This document shows positions 9,199 to 18,255 of a stretch of 64,000 nt of DNA, piece by piece. Each line of letters opens with the position of its first letter. The stretch's first letter is position 1. The notes beneath the pieces were generated by a model. It saw only the letters and a program-made list of their open reading frames with translations, did no database searches and had not been told where the DNA came from. The DNA is taken from positions 89,102 to 153,101 of the forward strand of contig NZ_CALIMS010000004.1 in the NCBI RefSeq assembly GCF_938045345.1. Reading direction: 5' to 3'. The DNA comes from an uncultured Campylobacter sp. GTDB lineage: Bacteria; Campylobacterota; Campylobacteria; Campylobacterales; Campylobacteraceae. The position numbers were made by a program, and so were the translations under genes.

Positions 9199-9268
9199 AT
9201 GATTTTGTGAAATACTAGCGAGGCGCACTATGTGTGCGCCGCAGCGAAGTATTTTTGCAAAACCATTC
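9199..9268 (-). terminator. Long imperfect hairpin after mfrE (terminator or palindromic element)
   Basis: The core is GGCGCAC (9222-9228), loop TATGT, GTGCGCC (9234-9240). Outside it the arms go on pairing imperfectly (ATGaTTTTGtgAAATACT on one side against the complement of AGTATTTTTGCAAAACCAT on the other), making a stem of roughly 30 positions. It lies about 40 bp past the mfrE stop, so a terminator role is reasonable. Unlike most hairpins in this window it is not built from RAATTY. Confidence 0.5.
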
Positions 9269-9305
9269 GTTAAATCTTTAGAAAATTCTAAAAATTTCTC
9301 AAAAA

Positions 9306-10163
9306 CTAGCTTACCAGTTTCGTTGCATCTTGGATATTGATATTTAGTCCAAGCTGTTCGTTGCTTAGCCCAAGAGCAAGTCCTACCAGCTGAGATAGAT
9401 GAATGATCGGCTTTCTTGCCTTGGAGTTCATCGCTTCTTGGTATCGCTCCTGATAGATATCAAGCTGCATCTGACATAGCGGACAAGGGGTAACTACTAC
9501 GTCCGCTCCGTGCTCGGCAGCGTCATTTACGATCTCGCTTGACATCTTTTGAACCGATTTTACCGCAGGATAGCTAGCGTGAAAGCCGCAGCAATCAAGG
9601 CGCTTTTCAAAAGGCACGATCTGAGCGCCAAGTGCGCTAACTACAGCTTCAAAGCTTTTCGGATTGGTCGAGCTTTCTTTTTTAAGCTCTCGCTCCGGTC
9701 TTAATGAGTGACAGCCGTAAAATAGAGCTACTTTTAAATTTGTTAGCGGCCTCGTGACCTTAGCTTTTAACGTGTCTAAGCTTTGATATAGAACCCAAAG
9801 CAGGCTCGTTATCTCGGTGCTTCCCTGATACTGCATACCGCCCTCTTTTAAAAAGGTATTGATATAGCTTTTGGCTCCCTTATCCAAAGCTAGCTTTGCT
9901 TTAGTTAGAGTTAGCATACAGGTGGAGCAGGTAGTTAGCAGAGGCATATTCATACCCTCGGCTAGCGCGATATTTCTGGCATTGGCTACTAGGCTTGCCA
10001 TAGGATCGACGCATTGAGCTTGACTAGCCCCACAGCAGCTCCAGCCCTTTATCTCGTGAAGTTTAATACCCAGTACCGGAGCGATCGCTTCAAGTGAAAT
10101 TTTAGATTCCTTTGCAGCTTGACTTAAGACGCAACCCGGGAAAAATGCAAATTCGTTATTCAT
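9306..10163 (-). CDS. mfrE: Methylmenaquinol:fumarate reductase subunit E (CCG-domain protein)
   Basis: This 285-residue protein carries two complete CCG (heterodisulfide reductase B-like) cysteine sets: GC...GWSCCGASQAQC...TCSTC and GC...RLDCCGFHASYP...PCPLC. In Campylobacter and Wolinella this subunit attaches the periplasmic MfrAB module to the membrane and takes electrons from methylmenaquinol. It has no obvious signal peptide or long hydrophobic stretch. The start has GGAGGAG upstream and lies 10 bp after the mfrB stop. Older annotation calls such genes sdhC or sdhE. Confidence 0.9.
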   Translation of the reverse strand: MNNEFAFFPGCVLSQAAKESKISLEAIAPVLGIKLHEIKGWSCCGASQAQCVDPMASLVANARNIALAEGMNMPLLTTCSTCMLTLTKAKLALDKGAKSYINTFLKEGGMQYQGSTEITSLLWVLYQSLDTLKAKVTRPLTNLKVALFYGCHSLRPERELKKESSTNPKSFEAVVSALGAQIVPFEKRLDCCGFHASYPAVKSVQKMSSEIVNDAAEHGADVVVTPCPLCQMQLDIYQERYQEAMNSKARKPIIHLSQLVGLALGLSNEQLGLNINIQDATKLVS

Positions 10164-10173
10164 CCTCTCCTCC

Positions 10174-11148
10174 TTATTCTATCTCGCCGCTAGCTTGAGC
10201 CTTACGTGCGGCCTCTATCATCTTAACGAGCCCTGCATGTCCTTCGATCTCCTCACCGCCGAAAGCATGAAGAGGATTCATCTTGCCGGCAGCCATTAAA
10301 TTTGCCGCTACGTCCATCTTGCCCATATTGGCAAATACCCCTTCGCTTCTTAAAGCGAGCTTGATCTCGTTTAATCTTCCGCTTCCCTCTACGATGTCTA
10401 ACAGGAATGCCTCTGCATGACCAGGACCGCTTCCTGCGGTTAAGCCCTTTTTCATCGCTAGGGCGCGAAGTGCGGTGATATCGCTTTGAGCGCTTATGCC
10501 TTTAGGGCAGCGATCGGCGCACTCTTGGCAGTGCACGCATAGCCATAATCCGTTTAGTACCGTAGGCTTTAGATGAGGCATAGCGTCCCTGCTTCTTGAA
10601 TCAAACGCGGCGCGGTTAGCATGCGTAAAAACAAAGGGCTGCATATAATCGCTCGCATCGGCTCCAAGCTTATTGCATTCGCTAGCGCAACATCCGCAAA
10701 GAATACAATCCCACTGCTTTTTTACGCGTTCCATCTGCTCCGGGCTTTGCTTACAGCCTTTCTCTGCGCTAAATTCTTTCTTAGGCGTGATCGTAGGTTT
10801 GATTTTTCTTAAATTCTCGATACTTGGCTCCCAATCCACCACTAGATCCGAAATCACTCGGAAATTATTTAGCGGCGAGATCGTAAAGCTATCGGGGTTT
10901 TCATACTCCGCAAGCAGAGCCTCCATCTTGGTATCGCAGGCAAGATATGAGTGTCCGTTTACCCTCACGGCACAAGCTCCGCATATCGCCATACGGCACG
11001 CTGCGGTAAAATTTAAAGTGATGTCTAAATTTTGCTTTATAAACTGCAAAACTCCAAGCAGGGTCTTTCCTTTGATCTGCTCTAAACTAAGCTCATAGGC
11101 TTGCTTATAATTTTTGCTTCCGTCGAAGCGGTCTATGATAAATTTCAT
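10174..11148 (-). CDS. mfrB: Methylmenaquinol:fumarate reductase iron-sulfur subunit
   Basis: This 324-residue protein has a ferredoxin-like [2Fe-2S] motif (CRMAICGACAVRVNGHSYLAC, about residues 57-78 including flanks) and two further cysteine sets in the C-terminal half (CILCGCCASEC and CVHCQECADRCPKG) for the other clusters. It relays electrons from MfrE to the flavin in MfrA. Its ATG overlaps the mfrA stop by 4 bp. It lacks a signal peptide and presumably travels with MfrA through the Tat system. Confidence 0.94.
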   Translation of the reverse strand: MKFIIDRFDGSKNYKQAYELSLEQIKGKTLLGVLQFIKQNLDITLNFTAACRMAICGACAVRVNGHSYLACDTKMEALLAEYENPDSFTISPLNNFRVISDLVVDWEPSIENLRKIKPTITPKKEFSAEKGCKQSPEQMERVKKQWDCILCGCCASECNKLGADASDYMQPFVFTHANRAAFDSRSRDAMPHLKPTVLNGLWLCVHCQECADRCPKGISAQSDITALRALAMKKGLTAGSGPGHAEAFLLDIVEGSGRLNEIKLALRSEGVFANMGKMDVAANLMAAGKMNPLHAFGGEEIEGHAGLVKMIEAARKAQASGEIE

Positions 11149-13025
11149 TGAGGTTTCCTTCCGTCAAGAGAGAATTCCGTAACGACGACCTCTTTGTAGC
11201 CCAAGCTTAGCTCGCCTGCATCGTTCATCGTCACGATACTGTGCTTTAAGAAATTTTTATCGTCGCGCTTCGGATAATCCTCTCTGGTATGCGCGCCGCG
11301 GCTTTCCAGCCTCTTTTGCGCAGCCAAACACGCACAGCGCGCAAGCAGGATCAAATTTCCAAGCTCGACGTAGTCAGTAAATGCGGTATTCATAACCGGA
11401 TTTGCATCCGCAACGTGCAGCTCGTCGTAGCGCGCTCTGATACTCTCTAAATTTTGCGAAAGCAGATCGAGCTTCTCGCCGGTTCTAAAGATGCCCATAT
11501 TATCCCAAAGCTGCGCGCCTAGCTCTTCGCGCAACTCATACATCTCGTTTGCCTTGCCCGAGCCGTTTGCGATCTGCTTAAATTTAGCCTGCCATTTTTG
11601 CGCCAGCTCGCTCGCTCTTTTACCCGAGCCGAATCCCTCCTGCTTCGCGGCATAATCCGCTGCGCCTAGTCCTGCGAGTTTGCCCGTTACGACTGCGTCG
11701 GTCAAAGAATTTCCGCCCAAGCGGTTTGCGCCGTGGATCGAAATACAAGACGCTTCGCCAGCAGTGTAAAGCCCCGAAATTTTAGTGCTCATATCGTCAA
11801 ATTTTGCGACTTCGATGCCGCCCATCGAGTAGTGTGCCGTCGGACGAATCGGAATCGGCTGTTCGATTAGATCGATACCCTCAAACAAAATGGCGGTGTG
11901 TCTGATCTTAGGAAGGGCTTTTAAAATTTTATCTTTTCCGAGATGTCTTACGTCAAGCAGCACGTATGCGCCGAGCCCCTCGCCGTATCCCCTGCCCTCG
12001 CGGATCTCGGTTTCGATCGCGCGAGCTACGACATCGCGCGGCGCAAGCTCCATCTTTTCGTGGTAGTTTTTCATAAAGCGCTCGCCTTTGTTATTAAGCA
12101 GATACCCGCCCTCGCCGCGCGCCGCTTCGGTGATGAGCGCGCCGCCGCTTTTGATGCCTGTGGGGTGAAACTGCACCATCTCCGGATCGCTAAATCCAAG
12201 ACCCGCGCGCAGCGCTGCCGCAATACCGTCGCCGGTAGCGATATAAGGCACCGAGGTGCGGTTGTAAAACATCCTCGTATATCCGCCCGTTGCTATTACC
12301 AAGGCTTTGCAAAGCACTGGATAAAAATCGCCGGTTTGGATATTTCGAAGTACGACGCCCTCGCATTTGCCCTCAGGCGCGCTGATCTCAAGAAGCTCGT
12401 GATCGATTAAAAATTTCACGCCGTTGCTAACCGCATCGTCAAAACAAGCGTGCATCAAGATATGACCCGTCTTATCGGCGGAATAGTTGCATCGTTTTTT
12501 AGACGCGCCGCCCATAAAGCGCTGCGCTACGCCGCCCGGGACGCCGCTTTCTTTGCCATCCACGCCGCCGCTGGCGTTTCTGGAAAATAGCGTGCCGATG
12601 TAATCCATCTCGGCAATCGTAGGGCCCGCAAGCTCGCAAAATTTAATCGCAGCATCCTGATCTACGAGATATGCGCCGCCCTTTACGGTGTCGTAGGCGT
12701 GGAGTTTATACGAATCGCCGCCACTGAAACTAGTAACGCCGTTGATACCGCCTTCCGCCATACAGGTGGCGTTGCGCGAAGGCATCATCTTCGTAGCCAC
12801 GACTACGCTAAGATTTGGATTACTCTTTCTTACCGCTACGGCTGCACGCAAACCCGCGCCTCCCGAACCGATAACGAGTACATCCACACTAGGAAGGCCG
12901 CCTTCGTTGCCGCCGCCTTCGCTTTTACTTTTGTCGGTATCCACGCAGCCGCTAAGGCTAAGCGCGCCGACGCTGATACAGGCCGATTTCAAAAAATCAC
13001 GTCTATTGAAATTTGATTCGCTCAT
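11145..13025 (-). CDS. mfrA: Methylmenaquinol:fumarate reductase flavoprotein, Tat signal with lipobox
   Basis: MfrA is the FAD-bearing catalytic subunit that reduces fumarate in the periplasm. Visible features: a twin-arginine signal (NRRDFLKSA), the FAD-binding GSGGAGLRAA, the His-flavin loop region, the substrate motif QFHPTG with TEAARGEGG, and HYSMGG near the C-terminal third. The catalytic HPT and Arg residues are intact, so it should act on fumarate/succinate. The signal peptide ends in LSGCVD, which fits a lipobox, so the mature protein may be a Tat lipoprotein. I start it at the ATG at 13025 because GGAGAGGAAA lies directly upstream; an in-frame ATG at 13037 is part of that Shine-Dalgarno region. 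Confidence 0.95.
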   Translation of the reverse strand: MSESNFNRRDFLKSACISVGALSLSGCVDTDKSKSEGGGNEGGLPSVDVLVIGSGGAGLRAAVAVRKSNPNLSVVVATKMMPSRNATCMAEGGINGVTSFSGGDSYKLHAYDTVKGGAYLVDQDAAIKFCELAGPTIAEMDYIGTLFSRNASGGVDGKESGVPGGVAQRFMGGASKKRCNYSADKTGHILMHACFDDAVSNGVKFLIDHELLEISAPEGKCEGVVLRNIQTGDFYPVLCKALVIATGGYTRMFYNRTSVPYIATGDGIAAALRAGLGFSDPEMVQFHPTGIKSGGALITEAARGEGGYLLNNKGERFMKNYHEKMELAPRDVVARAIETEIREGRGYGEGLGAYVLLDVRHLGKDKILKALPKIRHTAILFEGIDLIEQPIPIRPTAHYSMGGIEVAKFDDMSTKISGLYTAGEASCISIHGANRLGGNSLTDAVVTGKLAGLGAADYAAKQEGFGSGKRASELAQKWQAKFKQIANGSGKANEMYELREELGAQLWDNMGIFRTGEKLDLLSQNLESIRARYDELHVADANPVMNTAFTDYVELGNLILLARCACLAAQKRLESRGAHTREDYPKRDDKNFLKHSIVTMNDAGELSLGYKEVVVTEFSLDGRKPQ

Positions 13026-13056
13026 TTTCCTCTCCATTTGAGAAATTCTTAGCTTA

Positions 13057-13074
13057 AGTTTAAAGTTCTAAACT
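13057..13074. promoter_or_regulatory. Inverted repeat between mfrA and the LysR gene, candidate operator
   Basis: AGTTTA - 6 bp - TAAACT is a perfect 6-bp inverted repeat placed in the 141 bp divergent space, about 32 bp from the mfrA start and 93 bp from the regulator start. LysR-type proteins bind interrupted dyads of this size near their own divergent promoters. A TATTAT further right (about 13113-13120) could serve the regulator. Confidence 0.3.
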
Positions 13075-13166
13075 AAAAGCGTAATTTTAGTTTCATTTTT
13101 AACATAAGTCAAATATTATTTAGTGTATCATTTCATAAGAATTAAATTATCAATTGGAGAGGCTAA

Positions 13167-14072
13167 ATGAATTTGCATCGCATGGAGCTAGTATTAAAAG
13201 TAGCAGAATTCCGTAGCTTTACTAAGGCTGCCGAGGCACTTAAAATCCCGCAGCCGTCGCTATCACAGAGCATTTTATCACTGGAACGTGAGCTTGGAAC
13301 GCAGCTTTTTAACCGCACGAGTAATCCCATTTCGCTTACGCACGCGGGAAAAATTTATGCTAGTAAAGCAAAAGTCATTTTTGACGCCATAAACGACCTA
13401 AAAAGCGATATCTCTGAAATAAGCGGCGTAAAAAATGATAAAATTCGCATCGGTTTTTCGCAAAACGGCTATAATCTCCTACCGTCGCTACTGCCGATGT
13501 TTTGCAAGAAATTTAAGGATTCGGATCTACAAATCACGCAGTTTTCTTCTGCGCTTAGCATTCGCGAAATGCTACTTCAAGGTGATCTTGATGTCGGTAT
13601 GCTAATACTACCCATCGATATGAGCGGGCTTGACGGGGTTAAAATTCTAACGCAAAAAACCTATGTCGCTCTAAGCTTCACCCATCCGCTCTCGCTTGAG
13701 TTTAAAAACGAATCTGTTCCTAAAATTGACATTTCGCGCTTAAAAGAGGAAAGATTCATCCTGCCTAATCAAAGCCTAAGAAGCGCCGAGCAGATAGATG
13801 CATTTTTTGCTGCTGCGGGATTTGCGCCGAAAGTGCTGTGTCGCACGGAGACTTTCGATATCGCCAATGCTATCGTCGCAAGCGGCGTGGGAGCGTGCTT
13901 TAGCATACCGCAGATGATAAAAGAAGATAAGGCAAGTAGGATAAAGCTCTTTGATGTAGGCGCGCGCGAGCTCGATAATACGCTGATAATCGCCTACAAA
14001 AAAGGCAAACGTCTAAACCATCTAGCGCAGGCATTTATCAAAACTGCACGTAAAATTTCTAATGAAATTTAA
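13167..14072 (+). CDS. LysR-family transcriptional regulator
   Basis: This 301-residue protein has the N-terminal winged helix-turn-helix of LysR proteins (RSFTKAAEALKIPQPSLSQS, then LERELGTQLFNR) and a C-terminal periplasmic-binding-protein-like effector domain (for example IRIGFSQNGYNLLPSLLP and VASGVGACFSIPQM). It is transcribed away from mfrA, the usual arrangement for a LysR protein controlling its neighbour; control of fumarate respiration is inference. A good GGAGAGG precedes the ATG. The effector cannot be told from sequence. Confidence 0.93.
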   Translation: MNLHRMELVLKVAEFRSFTKAAEALKIPQPSLSQSILSLERELGTQLFNRTSNPISLTHAGKIYASKAKVIFDAINDLKSDISEISGVKNDKIRIGFSQNGYNLLPSLLPMFCKKFKDSDLQITQFSSALSIREMLLQGDLDVGMLILPIDMSGLDGVKILTQKTYVALSFTHPLSLEFKNESVPKIDISRLKEERFILPNQSLRSAEQIDAFFAAAGFAPKVLCRTETFDIANAIVASGVGACFSIPQMIKEDKASRIKLFDVGARELDNTLIIAYKKGKRLNHLAQAFIKTARKISNEI

Positions 14073-14216
14073 AAAATTCATAGCTCGCAACGATAAATGA
14101 GAGATTAAGCTTTTGCAGCACTTTGCCTCTGCATTAGCTTTTGCATAAAAAATTTTAGAGCAGATTTTGCTCAAGTTTAGGTAAAATTTCAAACTAAGCT
14201 TAAATTAGAATTTTGC

Positions 14217-14234
14217 CAATAAAATTTTTTATTG
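14217..14234. terminator. Small hairpin between convergent genes
   Basis: CAATAAAA and TTTTATTG pair with two bases between them, in the 206 bp gap where the LysR gene and the phosphoethanolamine transferase end against each other. The stem is pure A/T apart from the outer pairs, so it is weak; RAATTY hexamers crowd around it. Confidence 0.25.
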
Positions 14235-14278
14235 CTAAAATTTCACTCACAATTTACGACGAAATTTAGTGCAAAATT

Positions 14279-15895
14279 CTAATTTTTCATTCCGCTTAAA
14301 ATATCCAAATCCTTGTTATACACTTTAGTATCTACTTCAAAAATTCCAAGCAGCGTGTGAAAAAGATTATCGTGCGAAAAAGCGTCATCCTTATGTGATT
14401 TAAGTACGCTCAGATCGTATCTTTCGCGCATTTTTCCCTCACCTAGCCAAACAATCGCACCGATATGCTTTTGCGCCTCGGGAGCGAAAAGATAGGGCAT
14501 GCCGTGCAGATAAACGCCGCCCTCGCCGAGGCTCTCGCCGTGATCACTCATATAGATCATCGCCGTTTCGTACGTCTTAGAATATGGTTTTAAAAATTCT
14601 ACAACCTTGCTTAAAAAATAATCCGTGTATAAAATCGCGTTATCGTAGGCATTTGAAATTTCTTGCTGCGAGCAGTTTTCAAGCTCGTTATCGCGGCAAA
14701 CGGGGCTAAATTTTTCAAATTCTTTCTTATAGCGCTTAAAATACGCAGGCCCGTGATTGCCCATCTGATGCAGCACGATTAATACATCTTTGCCCGCGTT
14801 TTCGGCGACAAATTTATAAAGCCCCGCAAGCATCCCCTCGTCCCTACACTCCACGTCGCAGATCGGATTATTTTGCGGAATTTTAAAATCCTGATATTTT
14901 ACGCGCAGCGCCACACCTTTGGAATCGGAATTATTATCGCGCCACAAAATCGCCATGTCATCAGCGCGGTTTAGTATGTCTAATACGTTTTGCTCCTCTG
15001 CAGCCTTTTCGACGCTAAATTCATCGCGATTTAGCAGCGAAAACATGCATGGCACGCTTTGCGCCGTCGAAGTGCCGCAAGAATGGGTATTGCTTAGGCT
15101 TACGACACCCTGCTCTTTGGCTAGTAGCGGATTAGTATCTCGCTCGTAGCCGTTTAGCGAAAATCTATCCGCTCTCGCCGCTTCGCCCACGACTACGACG
15201 ACGAGCTTTTTTGAGCTTGTAGAATTTTCATCGATATGCGCGTCCGTAGCGATTTGCATCAGAGGCTGCGAGCCTTGCTTTTTGGATTTTGCGACAAATT
15301 TAACGCCGCTGTAGATCCAATATCCGGGATTTGCGTAGCTGCGTAAAATTTTATGCTCTCTGAAAAACGACGCGTAGTATTTGCTAAATCCAAAAAGCAG
15401 CGCCGCAATGATTATTATGCAAATGCCAGCCGCTTTAAGCTTAGCTAAAATTTCAAATTTAAGCGGACGGTAGCTAACGCGCGAGCGAGCAATCAGCACG
15501 CAGGGCAAGACGCCCAGCACCAGCACGTAAATCGCTAGTCTCGGGCTAAAAAGATCCGCTGACTCGGCAAAGTTCGTCTGGGCTGCATTGCGGATCATCT
15601 CCGAATCGATTACGACGTTATAGCTATCCATGAAATACGCCGTAAACGACGAAATAAAAAAGCATATCATCAAAATCGGCTTGGTCGTATAGCGCGAGCT
15701 AAAAATTGTAAAAAATAGCGTCAAAAGGGCGATCAAAATTACCGCGTCGCAGACAAGATAGATAAAATTTAGCCCCGAGATTCCGTAGGCGTTTATGATA
15801 TTTTTAAAAAACGAGAAGTTAAAAAACGCCACAAAAGCAAGCGAGCTTAGAAAAATAAGCTTCTGCTGCGACGGATTTTTAAAAATACTAAGCAC
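14279..15895 (-). CDS. eptA: Phosphoethanolamine transferase, EptA/EptC family
   Basis: This enzyme moves phosphoethanolamine from phosphatidylethanolamine onto lipid A (in C. jejuni also onto the flagellar rod protein). The 538-residue protein has about five N-terminal membrane segments (to about residue 175) and a periplasmic sulfatase-like domain with GEAARADRFSLNGY, the nucleophile loop CGTSTAQSVPCMF, and metal ligands in MSDHGESLGE and HGMPY. Length is normal and there is no insert. Such transferases often raise resistance to cationic peptides; whether that applies here is not shown. The short RAATTY-rich region upstream gives no clear promoter. Confidence 0.9.
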   Translation of the reverse strand: MLSIFKNPSQQKLIFLSSLAFVAFFNFSFFKNIINAYGISGLNFIYLVCDAVILIALLTLFFTIFSSRYTTKPILMICFFISSFTAYFMDSYNVVIDSEMIRNAAQTNFAESADLFSPRLAIYVLVLGVLPCVLIARSRVSYRPLKFEILAKLKAAGICIIIIAALLFGFSKYYASFFREHKILRSYANPGYWIYSGVKFVAKSKKQGSQPLMQIATDAHIDENSTSSKKLVVVVVGEAARADRFSLNGYERDTNPLLAKEQGVVSLSNTHSCGTSTAQSVPCMFSLLNRDEFSVEKAAEEQNVLDILNRADDMAILWRDNNSDSKGVALRVKYQDFKIPQNNPICDVECRDEGMLAGLYKFVAENAGKDVLIVLHQMGNHGPAYFKRYKKEFEKFSPVCRDNELENCSQQEISNAYDNAILYTDYFLSKVVEFLKPYSKTYETAMIYMSDHGESLGEGGVYLHGMPYLFAPEAQKHIGAIVWLGEGKMRERYDLSVLKSHKDDAFSHDNLFHTLLGIFEVDTKVYNKDLDILSGMKN

Positions 15896-16245
15896 TCGAA
15901 TGCTCCTTGAGGTAAAATTTGTGGAGTCGAATTCTACGACTTATCGGTAAATGCTTAGGAATTTTGCGATTTTACTTCGCCAAAATTCCATAGAATTTCT
16001 ATGGAATTTCAAAATTCTGCGCCAATTCATCCGCAGCTTTATTTTTAAATTTTAATTTGGCGATGAGCTTTTTTATGCCGGCTAATCAACGATCTTTTAA
16101 ATTCCGCGCTAATTTTACGTACAGCAGCGCCCGAAAGGACGTCGCGCGGAATTTTTAGCAGAACTGCATAGTAAATTTTATTGCGGAATTCCAAGTAGAA
16201 ATTCCGCAAATTTTATTTTGTCTACTAAGCTGCGCGAATTCAAAT
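15896..16245. other. Spacer with a near-perfect palindrome
   Basis: This 350 bp gap between the first FAD reductase and eptA holds a 27 bp palindrome at 15983-16009: arms AAATTCCATAGAA and TTCTATGGAATTT around one T. Several further RAATTY hexamers lie on both sides. It could end transcription of the reductase gene. No gene is seen. Confidence 0.5.
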
Positions 16246-17796
16246 TTATGCGCCGATATTTTCTGCCGCTACCATGCCAAAGACCATACAATCGGCCATA
16301 CTCATCGTACCGAGCCTACTTGCGCCGTGAACGCCACCGGTGATTTCGCCCGCTGCATATAGCCCTGCGATCGGCTCGCCGCTAGCTGCGTCGATAACCT
16401 GAGCTTTGGTATTGATCTGCACGCCGCCCATGCAGTAAAGAATTTTCGGGCTTGTTTGGCACGCATAAAATGGAGCTTTTGATACGTCGATACCGCCTAC
16501 ATCGGCTTTTGTCAAAGGCTTGCCAAACTCCGGGTCACTTCCTGCTTTGACATAGCCGTTAAAATCCGCGACGGTTTTTAAAAACGGCTCCAGCGGAATT
16601 TTATAAAATTTTGCAAGCTCTTCCAAGGTATTAAATTTTTTAATTGAGCCTGCTTCTACGCCTTTTGACGTATAGACCGGATTATTTGCATCAACTGCGG
16701 CTTGATCGCAGATATTTACGGGATAGTTGTCGTTATTTTCGCTCTCCGCCATGCATTTAAAGATCGCTTCGGTTTTGATCTTGCGCCCGGCGTGCTCGTT
16801 CATAAAGCGTTTGCCCGTCTTTGGATCGACGGTTAGACCATAGTCGTTAGCGCAGTGATTTGAAAATAGCGCAGAAGTACCAAATCCCTTCTCGCTAGGA
16901 TTAGTATAAGGATTTAGTTGAATCCAGCTGAGTTGCAAAGGATTCGCACCTAGCTTCATCGCCGCGATAAGCGCACCTGCGGTAGCGCCTGGTTGGCTTA
17001 CGGTTTCGATATTGTCTTTTAGATACGGCACCTGCTGCGCGCGAAACCATTTATCCGAACTGTATCCGCCCGCAGCCAAAATGACACCATCTTTGGCTTT
17101 AAAAAATTTTACTTCACCACTTTTGTTTTCCCTATCGTCGCTAGCAAGCTGCGGATCGAACTTATATTCTTCGCGACACTTTACGCCCACGACGCGACCG
17201 CTGTCGTCCACGATGAAATCATCAAATTTAGTACGCTTTTTGATTACGGCATTTGCATTTTCCTCGATCGCCTTATGCATCGGCTGGATGTAGCCCGAGC
17301 CGCTGGCATTTTTGGCCTGTACGGCGCGCTTTAGCGAGTGTCCGCTAGCAGATATCACCTTGCCCGAAAACTCCACTCCGATGCTTTTTAGGTATTCAAA
17401 AGCGTCGCCTGCGCGGTCGTAGATGACGCCTAGCAAATCTACGTGATTTAAATTTAGCCCGTCTTTTAGGCAATCTGCGATAAAAGCCTCTTTGCTATCC
17501 GTGATACCCGCGGCTTTTTGGAATTCGTTATTTGGCACCGCCATATTGCCGGCGTTAATGACGGAATTGCCGCCCGCACGGCCCATCTTTTCGATCATAA
17601 GCACTTTTTTGCCGCGCTTAAGAGCCTGAAGTGTCGCCATCGAGCCCGCAAAACCGCTACCGATAACGACAACGTCATATTCTTCGTCAAATTTTACGTC
17701 TTTGGCGTTTTGCGTTGCACTAGCACTGCTTGCAGCCAAAGCCAGAGCTCCCGCCGCGCCGATTTTCATAAAATTTCGTCTTGAAATTTCTTGCAT
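16246..17796 (-). CDS. Tat-exported FAD-dependent reductase, flavocytochrome c flavoprotein family (copy 1)
   Basis: The 516-residue protein has a Tat signal (SRRNFMKIGAAGALALAAS) and an FAD-binding fumarate reductase-type fold (VVIGSGFAGSMA, EKMGRAGGNSVINAG, GRVVGV, and the C-terminal GEITGGVHGASRLG). There is no CxxCH haem motif, so it must receive electrons from a separate cytochrome, which is not encoded nearby. Compared with Shewanella fumarate reductase, the arginine after KRFMNEHAGR and the arginine of ASRLG are kept, but the HPT substrate motif reads NPYT and the HHTMGG motif reads LYCMGG. The natural substrate may therefore not be fumarate. It has a clear paralogue at 18256-19806. 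AAGGAG precedes the start. Confidence 0.85.
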   Translation of the reverse strand: MQEISRRNFMKIGAAGALALAASSASATQNAKDVKFDEEYDVVVIGSGFAGSMATLQALKRGKKVLMIEKMGRAGGNSVINAGNMAVPNNEFQKAAGITDSKEAFIADCLKDGLNLNHVDLLGVIYDRAGDAFEYLKSIGVEFSGKVISASGHSLKRAVQAKNASGSGYIQPMHKAIEENANAVIKKRTKFDDFIVDDSGRVVGVKCREEYKFDPQLASDDRENKSGEVKFFKAKDGVILAAGGYSSDKWFRAQQVPYLKDNIETVSQPGATAGALIAAMKLGANPLQLSWIQLNPYTNPSEKGFGTSALFSNHCANDYGLTVDPKTGKRFMNEHAGRKIKTEAIFKCMAESENNDNYPVNICDQAAVDANNPVYTSKGVEAGSIKKFNTLEELAKFYKIPLEPFLKTVADFNGYVKAGSDPEFGKPLTKADVGGIDVSKAPFYACQTSPKILYCMGGVQINTKAQVIDAASGEPIAGLYAAGEITGGVHGASRLGTMSMADCMVFGMVAAENIGA

Positions 17797-18255
17797 TTTT
17801 TGCTCCTTGCGTTGAAATTTTATAGATTATACACCCACGTAGCGAAATTTAAAATTTAACGTAAAGACTTAGTGATAGAATTTTAAAAATTTAGAAAAGA
17901 AAATTTTAAAAGCGCAAATTTAAAGCGAATAAATTCCGCTCCGCTAGCCGAAATTTAGGCGTAAATTTTAAAATTTACGGCGCACGGATTTGCTCGCCGC
18001 CTGCGCGAAATTTTGCCGCCGCTATAAAATTTTAAAGTGCGCGATATTCAAATTTAAAACTCGTGCCGCGGAATTTTAAGCGTTTTAAATTTTAAAATGC
18101 TTTGAAATGCTACGGCGCACTTTGCGTCTTTGTCTCGAAAATTTTAAATACACATGTAGTATTTCGGCGCAAAGCACATACCGCTACTTCGCGCCGAAAT
18201 TTAACAAAGCACGCGTTTACGCCCGCTTCGTGCCGAAATTTCGCAGGTGCTAAAT
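17797..18255. other. Spacer between the two FAD reductase genes
   Basis: These 459 bp contain the copy 1 promoter, many RAATTY hexamers, and a perfect 20 bp palindrome at 17960-17979 with arms CGTAAATTTT and AAAATTTACG. The two paralogues are therefore probably separate transcription units. A 63-codon open frame here has no support as a gene. Confidence 0.5.
17826..17831 (-). promoter_or_regulatory. -10 box of the copy 1 FAD reductase gene
   Basis: On the minus strand this is a perfect TATAAT, about 30 bases upstream of the start codon and followed by AAGGAG. No -35 is evident, as is usual for Campylobacter. Confidence 0.55.

Larger units (their letters stand above)
8908..9305. other. Spacer between the mfr and hyd operons
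   Basis: These 398 bp hold the hyd promoter side (about 8908-9000), a run of RAATTY hexamers (about a dozen between 8920 and 9150), and a long imperfect hairpin at 9199-9268 close to the mfrE stop. No coding frame of substance is seen. Confidence 0.6.

Noticed and set aside
15921..15950. Possible tRNA T-arm (gtcgaattctac)
   Set aside because: No acceptor stem, anticodon arm or CCA context around it; the word is another RAATTY palindrome.
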